A DNA stretch of 64,000 bases, taken from assembly GCF_004341235.1 (NCBI RefSeq), contig NZ_SLUP01000007.1, forward strand, positions 124,001 to 188,000. The letters are read 5' to 3'. Every line of letters begins with the position of its first letter. The first letter of the stretch is position 1. Below the pieces are notes generated by a model that searched no databases, was not told the DNA's origin, and was given only the letters and a program-made list of their open reading frames with translations. This stretch comes from Mariniflexile fucanivorans. GTDB lineage: Bacteria; Bacteroidota; Bacteroidia; Flavobacteriales; Flavobacteriaceae. Shown here piece by piece: positions 60,181-64,000 of this stretch. A program made the position numbers and the translations under genes.

Positions 60181-62034
60181 ATGAAAAAAATAATTTTATT
60201 TTTACTCTTTACAAGTATTTGGCAGCATGGTTTCTCTCAATTTATTACAGATTCTATTCAAATATTGGATGAAGTTGTTTTAAGTGATAGCAAATTAATT
60301 CATTATGCTTCAGGAGTTAAGCAGTCTGTTTTAAATGATTCTGTTTTAAAACAAAATTCAAAATCCTTAACTACTTTATTAACTTTTAATAGTAACTTAT
60401 ATTTTAAGGAAAATGGTTATGGCATGGTATCCTCGCCATCTTTTAGAGGTACCAATGCTTCACAAACCGCTGTTATTTGGAATGGGATTAATATCAATTC
60501 TCAACTTAATGGGCAAACAGATTTTAATACAATAAACACAAGCAATTACAATTCCATAGCTATTAGAAGTGGTGGTGGTAGCGTGCAATATGGTAGTGGT
60601 GCCATTGGTGGCAGTATTCATTTAAATAATAAACTGGCTTTTTATTCTCATTTTGATAATTCCGTTCAGGTTTCTTACGGTAGTTTTAATACCAAACAAA
60701 CGGGGTTTAATTCTTCTTATGGATCGGATGCTTTTACTGTTGATTTCGGGTTGTTTTATGTAAAATCGGATAACGATTATAAATACTTAGGCACCAATAA
60801 GGTGAACGAAAATGGAGCCTTTGAAAACTTAAATCTGAATGTGAATCTAGGTTATTTTATTTCAAAAAAAGATGTTTTAAAATTATATAGCCAAAGTTAT
60901 ATTGGAGATAGAGAATTTTCAGGAACCTTGGTAGCTCCACCTAGAAGTAAATATGAAGATGAAAACTATCGAACCATGTTAGATTGGGTTCGAATTTCTG
61001 GTAAGTTTAATTCTAGTTTGAAAGTGGGGTATCTTCAAGAAAAATTTAAATATTTTGAAAACAAAAACACAGACAATTATACCTTCGGAAAAGTAAATAC
61101 CTACTTGGTAAACCATAGCTTAAATGTGCGTTTATCAGAGAAACTTCAATTTAAAACCATTTTAGACTTTAATAGTTATGAAGGTGCCGGCAGCAGTTTT
61201 GGCGATCCTAAACGAAGGGCTTTTTCAACTACAGCTTTGCTAAACCATAAGCTAACTGATAAATTAAATTATGGCATTAACCTTAGAAAAGACTTTACGT
61301 CTGGCTTCGAAAGTCCGTTTGTGTTTTCTTTAGATGCGGCATATCAAGTAACAGGTTTGTATAAAATTCAAATTAACGGGTCAAAAAATTACCGTGTACC
61401 AACCTTTAACGATTTGTATTGGAACCCCGGAGGAAATTTAGATTTGGTTCCAGAATCGTCATATCAAGTGGATTTTGGGCAGCAACTTCAATTTAAACAT
61501 GTCAATTTTAAATTAAACGGCTATTATATAAATACTGAATATTTAATTCAATGGCAACCAGCTTTAGATGATATGGGTAAACCAATATTAGATGGTATGT
61601 ATACACCACTAAATGTAGCAGAAACCCAAAGTTATGGTGCCGAATTAGAATTGGAGTCTGATTATAAAGTAAAAGGGCATCACTTTAATTTAAATGCGCA
61701 TTATTCATATACAGTTTCGGAAAATTTAAAAACGAAAAAACAACTTATTTACGTCCCCTTTCATAAAGGAAATGTGAATTTAGCTTACGGTTATAAAAAA
61801 TTCAACATGTATTATCAACATATGTTTAATGGCGAAGTATCTATAATAAGTAGTTCATTAAATGCTTACAATGTTGGAAATGTAGGGTTAGGTTATGTTC
61901 TAAATAAAAACGGAACCATTAACTACGAAATTAATTTTAAAGTAAACAATCTATACAATACCTATTACGAAAACGTGGCATTACGACCCATGCCAAATAG
62001 AAATTATCAAATACAAACCATTATAAAATTTTAA
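60181..62034 (+). CDS. btuB: TonB-dependent outer-membrane cobalamin receptor
   Basis: Signal peptide (MKKIILFLLFTSIWQHGFSQ), a TonB-box region (IQILDEVVLSD), plug domain (PSFRGTNASQTAVIWNGININSQ, GGGSVQYGSGAIGGSIHL) and a 22-strand barrel ending in a terminal Phe (NYQIQTIIKF). 617 aa, the size of BtuB. Located directly after a cobalamin riboswitch and 3 bp before a BtuG-like gene, which makes B12 the ligand. Confidence 0.92.
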   Translation: MKKIILFLLFTSIWQHGFSQFITDSIQILDEVVLSDSKLIHYASGVKQSVLNDSVLKQNSKSLTTLLTFNSNLYFKENGYGMVSSPSFRGTNASQTAVIWNGININSQLNGQTDFNTINTSNYNSIAIRSGGGSVQYGSGAIGGSIHLNNKLAFYSHFDNSVQVSYGSFNTKQTGFNSSYGSDAFTVDFGLFYVKSDNDYKYLGTNKVNENGAFENLNLNVNLGYFISKKDVLKLYSQSYIGDREFSGTLVAPPRSKYEDENYRTMLDWVRISGKFNSSLKVGYLQEKFKYFENKNTDNYTFGKVNTYLVNHSLNVRLSEKLQFKTILDFNSYEGAGSSFGDPKRRAFSTTALLNHKLTDKLNYGINLRKDFTSGFESPFVFSLDAAYQVTGLYKIQINGSKNYRVPTFNDLYWNPGGNLDLVPESSYQVDFGQQLQFKHVNFKLNGYYINTEYLIQWQPALDDMGKPILDGMYTPLNVAETQSYGAELELESDYKVKGHHFNLNAHYSYTVSENLKTKKQLIYVPFHKGNVNLAYGYKKFNMYYQHMFNGEVSIISSSLNAYNVGNVGLGYVLNKNGTINYEINFKVNNLYNTYYENVALRPMPNRNYQIQTIIKF

Positions 62035-62037
62035 ATT

Positions 62038-63099
62038 ATGAAAATGAACAAACTTACTTTATTAGCCTTAACAATAGGCATTATTTTTACATCTTGTACA
62101 AACGACGATGATCCTGTAGATGTAATTAAAGGTGAATATGACAACGGAATAATAGTCTTAAACGAAGGTGGATTTTACCAAGGGAATGCCTCTATTTCTT
62201 ATGTGTCTGATGATTATTCTACTGTTGAAAATTCTGTTTTTTATAATGTAAACTCAAAATTGTTAGGTGATACAGCGCAAAGTATCGCGTTTTTGGATGA
62301 CTTAGCTTATATTGTTGTAAACGTATCTCAAACCATTGAAGTGGTAAATCGCTATACGTTTCTATCTGTAGCAACTATTGATACGGGTTTAACAAACCCA
62401 AGATACATAGCTTTTGCTAATGGAAAAGGGTATGTAACCGATTGGGGAGATGGAGGAAGTACTACCGATGATGTTGTAGCTGTTATAAATTTAACAACAA
62501 ATACCGTAGAAAGCTCTATTCCTGTAGGGGAAGGTCCTGAGCAAATTTTGTCTAAAAACAATAAATTGTACGTGTCTCATAAAGGAGGTTGGTCCACAAA
62601 CAATATTGTTTCCGTAATTGATACGGCGACAAATGGGGTTCAAACTATTACGGTTGATGATGTTCCAGATGAAATGATACTAGATGAAGCTGGCGATTTA
62701 GTTGTTTTAAGTGAAGGTGCAAATCAATATTGGTTAACACCAGCTGTTGAAACTCCTGGAGCAATTACTAAAATTAATACAACAGACAACTCTATCATAT
62801 CAACTCTTACTTTTGAAGCGGGAGTACATCCAAGTTTAATGGCATATAGCGATGGTAAAATTTATTATCAAGTGTCTGGTAAAGTTTATTCAATAACAGA
62901 TAGCGCTACAAGTTTGTCCACTACAAGTATTATTGATGATTCTTTTTATGGAATGGCGGTCAATAATAATACATTATACGGTACAAAAACAAATTTTACA
63001 GCAGGTACAGGCGAAATGCTTATTTATAATTTAGCAACAAATACCTTGAATACTACTAAAACATTAAAAGTAGGAGCTGCTAAAATTTACTTCAATTAA
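62038..63099 (+). CDS. BtuG-like surface lipoprotein (DUF5074 / YncE-type beta-propeller)
   Basis: Lipobox FTSC (Cys about residue 20), then a seven-bladed propeller: GIIVLNEGGFYQGNASISY at the start, the DUF5074 hallmark, and repeats such as IAFANGKGYVTDWGDGG, VAVINLTTNTVESSIPVGEGPEQI, VSVIDTATNGVQTITVDDVP. 353 aa. In Bacteroides, BtuG lipoproteins cap BtuB on the cell surface and bind B12 extremely tightly. Gene order and riboswitch control here support the same role. Starts 3 bp after btuB. Confidence 0.85.
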   Translation: MKMNKLTLLALTIGIIFTSCTNDDDPVDVIKGEYDNGIIVLNEGGFYQGNASISYVSDDYSTVENSVFYNVNSKLLGDTAQSIAFLDDLAYIVVNVSQTIEVVNRYTFLSVATIDTGLTNPRYIAFANGKGYVTDWGDGGSTTDDVVAVINLTTNTVESSIPVGEGPEQILSKNNKLYVSHKGGWSTNNIVSVIDTATNGVQTITVDDVPDEMILDEAGDLVVLSEGANQYWLTPAVETPGAITKINTTDNSIISTLTFEAGVHPSLMAYSDGKIYYQVSGKVYSITDSATSLSTTSIIDDSFYGMAVNNNTLYGTKTNFTAGTGEMLIYNLATNTLNTTKTLKVGAAKIYFN

Positions 63100-63111
63100 T
63101 ACTTCATTTTC

Positions 63112-63174
63112 AAAAAACCTTATATGCCATTTTTTCTATCAAAGCTCATAGATAGCAAGCATATAAGGTTTTTT
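63112..63174 (+). terminator. Long branched terminator after the BtuG-like gene
   Basis: A 16-bp perfect stem, AAAAAACCTTATATGC (63112-63127) with 63159-63174, encloses a smaller CTATC/GATAG hairpin and ends in a T run. It separates the btuB-btuG unit from the next gene or tunes its expression. Confidence 0.8.
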
Positions 63175-63262
63175 AATTAAAACATAACCAGTTAACATAC
63201 AGTGATATATATGAAGTCGCATTTTGTGACTGAATTTCCACATCCAAATTTTAGAATAAATT

Positions 63263-64000
63263 ATGAAACAGAATTACTTTTTTTTCGGACTTTTTATATT
63301 GTTAAATAGTTTAATGAATGGACAATCTTACGCTCCTGTAGTAGGAGCTGAAGGTACAACAGCCATTTATCGAGACTCCGAAGTTTTTACAGCCTGGGCA
63401 ACAGGTATAACGTTGGTTAGAGGTCCACAAGATATTGTTAATCCTACGGGCGCATTGGCAAGTGCCGGAAGTGCTGAAAATGCTATTGATAAAGCGAATG
63501 GGCAAATTGTTAGTTTAGGAGATGGAGGAACTGCAACTTTAACATTTAACACGCCTATAGCTAATGGTTCGGGTTTTGATTTAGCTGTTTTTGAAAATAG
63601 TTTTAGTGATACCTTTTTAGAATTGGCTTTTGTTGAAGTGAGTTCTGATGGGGTTAACTTTTTTAGATTTCCTGCGCATAGCCAAACTCAAACTACCAAA
63701 CAAGTGGGAGGTTTTGGAAATCTTGATGCCACTTATATTAATAATTTAGCTGGAAAATATAAAGCAAGTTATGGTACGCCTTTCGATTTAGAAGATATTG
63801 ATGATGATGTTTTGCTTGATAAAAATAGCATTACCCATGTAAAAATAATTGATGTTGTAGGAACTATAAACCCAACTTATGCTACATATGATATTTTTGG
63901 GAATATGGTAAATGATCCCTATCCAACAGCTTTTGCATCATCGGGTTTCGATTTAGATGCTGTGGGCGTTATTAACCAAAAAACGTTAAGTTTAAGTAAT
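63263..64000 (+). CDS. Secreted surface protein of the cobalamin locus, 3'-truncated by window edge
   Basis: Open to the last base, 246 codons seen. Signal peptide (MKQNYFFFGLFILLNSLMNG, cleavage near GQS), then a domain with VSLGDGGTATLTFNTPIANGSGFDLAVFENSF, LAFVEVSSDGVNFFRFP and SGFDLDAVGVIN. Such cell-surface proteins occur next to btuB/btuG genes in Bacteroidota, where surface B12-binding proteins (BtuH and relatives) are known; whether this one binds B12 is inference. A C-terminal sorting domain could lie beyond the window. Confidence 0.8.
   Translation, partial: MKQNYFFFGLFILLNSLMNGQSYAPVVGAEGTTAIYRDSEVFTAWATGITLVRGPQDIVNPTGALASAGSAENAIDKANGQIVSLGDGGTATLTFNTPIANGSGFDLAVFENSFSDTFLELAFVEVSSDGVNFFRFPAHSQTQTTKQVGGFGNLDATYINNLAGKYKASYGTPFDLEDIDDDVLLDKNSITHVKIIDVVGTINPTYATYDIFGNMVNDPYPTAFASSGFDLDAVGVINQKTLSLSN

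Noticed and set aside
1-64000. tRNA, rRNA, insertion sequences and phage genes
   Set aside because: I looked for cloverleaf-like T-loop/anticodon patterns, transposase motifs and structural phage genes on both strands and saw none; this was by eye and a tRNA scan could still find something.

Overview
The window reads as chromosomal DNA of a member of the Flavobacteriaceae (Bacteroidota). The evidence is low GC, TAnnTTTG-type -7 promoter boxes, almost no Shine-Dalgarno sequences, many SPII lipoproteins, a CarB without its C-terminal allosteric domain, a single-chain PurL, and families typical of the group (alternative GlmU, SatD/DUF3307, BtuG-like surface protein). I found no rRNA, tRNA, transposase or CRISPR array. 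About 54 protein genes are called, including rpmH, a 35-residue membrane ORF, one broken gene remnant, and partial genes at both window edges (pflB and a surface protein).

Layout. 0-3.7 kb: fermentative formate module pflB-pflA-focA. 4.2-11.8 kb: five-gene operon SWIM zinc finger / DUF5691 / MoxR AAA+ ATPase / DUF5682 / vWA. 11.9-17.0 kb: purL and an RsmB-type rRNA methyltransferase on the minus strand. 17.1-28.6 kb: an ECF sigma factor with a short membrane protein and a Spy/CnrX-like sensor, then EF-hand, VTC, DUF4956, DUF2490, CotH, DUF1566, beta-helix, YHYH, MORN and Sco1 proteins. 28.7-37.1 kb: a BNR-like lipoprotein, a second sigma/membrane/Spy cassette, an MsbA-type exporter, phosphohexomutase, a GT2 glycosyltransferase and DUF4199. 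37.3-49.8 kb: housekeeping genes (L31 type B, alternative GlmU, peptide-binding lipoprotein, MtaB, lytic transglycosylase, L34, CarB). 49.9-53.8 kb: thioesterase, DUF3307, SatD, a small membrane protein and RmuC. 53.8-56.5 kb: a probable accessory insert with a lone reverse transcriptase and an unknown protein. 56.5 kb to the end: cobalamin uptake, with an ABC importer diverging from a cobalamin riboswitch that controls btuB, a BtuG-like propeller and a truncated surface protein.

The strongest unexplained signal is a candidate ECF-sigma regulon. The motif CAAGTTTTT-N10-RCATCTAA occurs four times with identical spacing, plus one weaker copy, between 17.6 and 26.6 kb. Each copy lies just upstream of an operon of the sigma/CotH/VTC/YHYH cluster, so the envelope genes look like one regulated, possibly metal-sensing, system.

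Other notable structures are five 16-bp inverted-repeat operators spaced exactly 28 bp apart upstream of satD, a lone reverse transcriptase preceded by about 460 nt that could encode a structured RNA, an in-frame copy of an intergenic repeat inside purL, and two nested-palindrome elements at convergent gene junctions.
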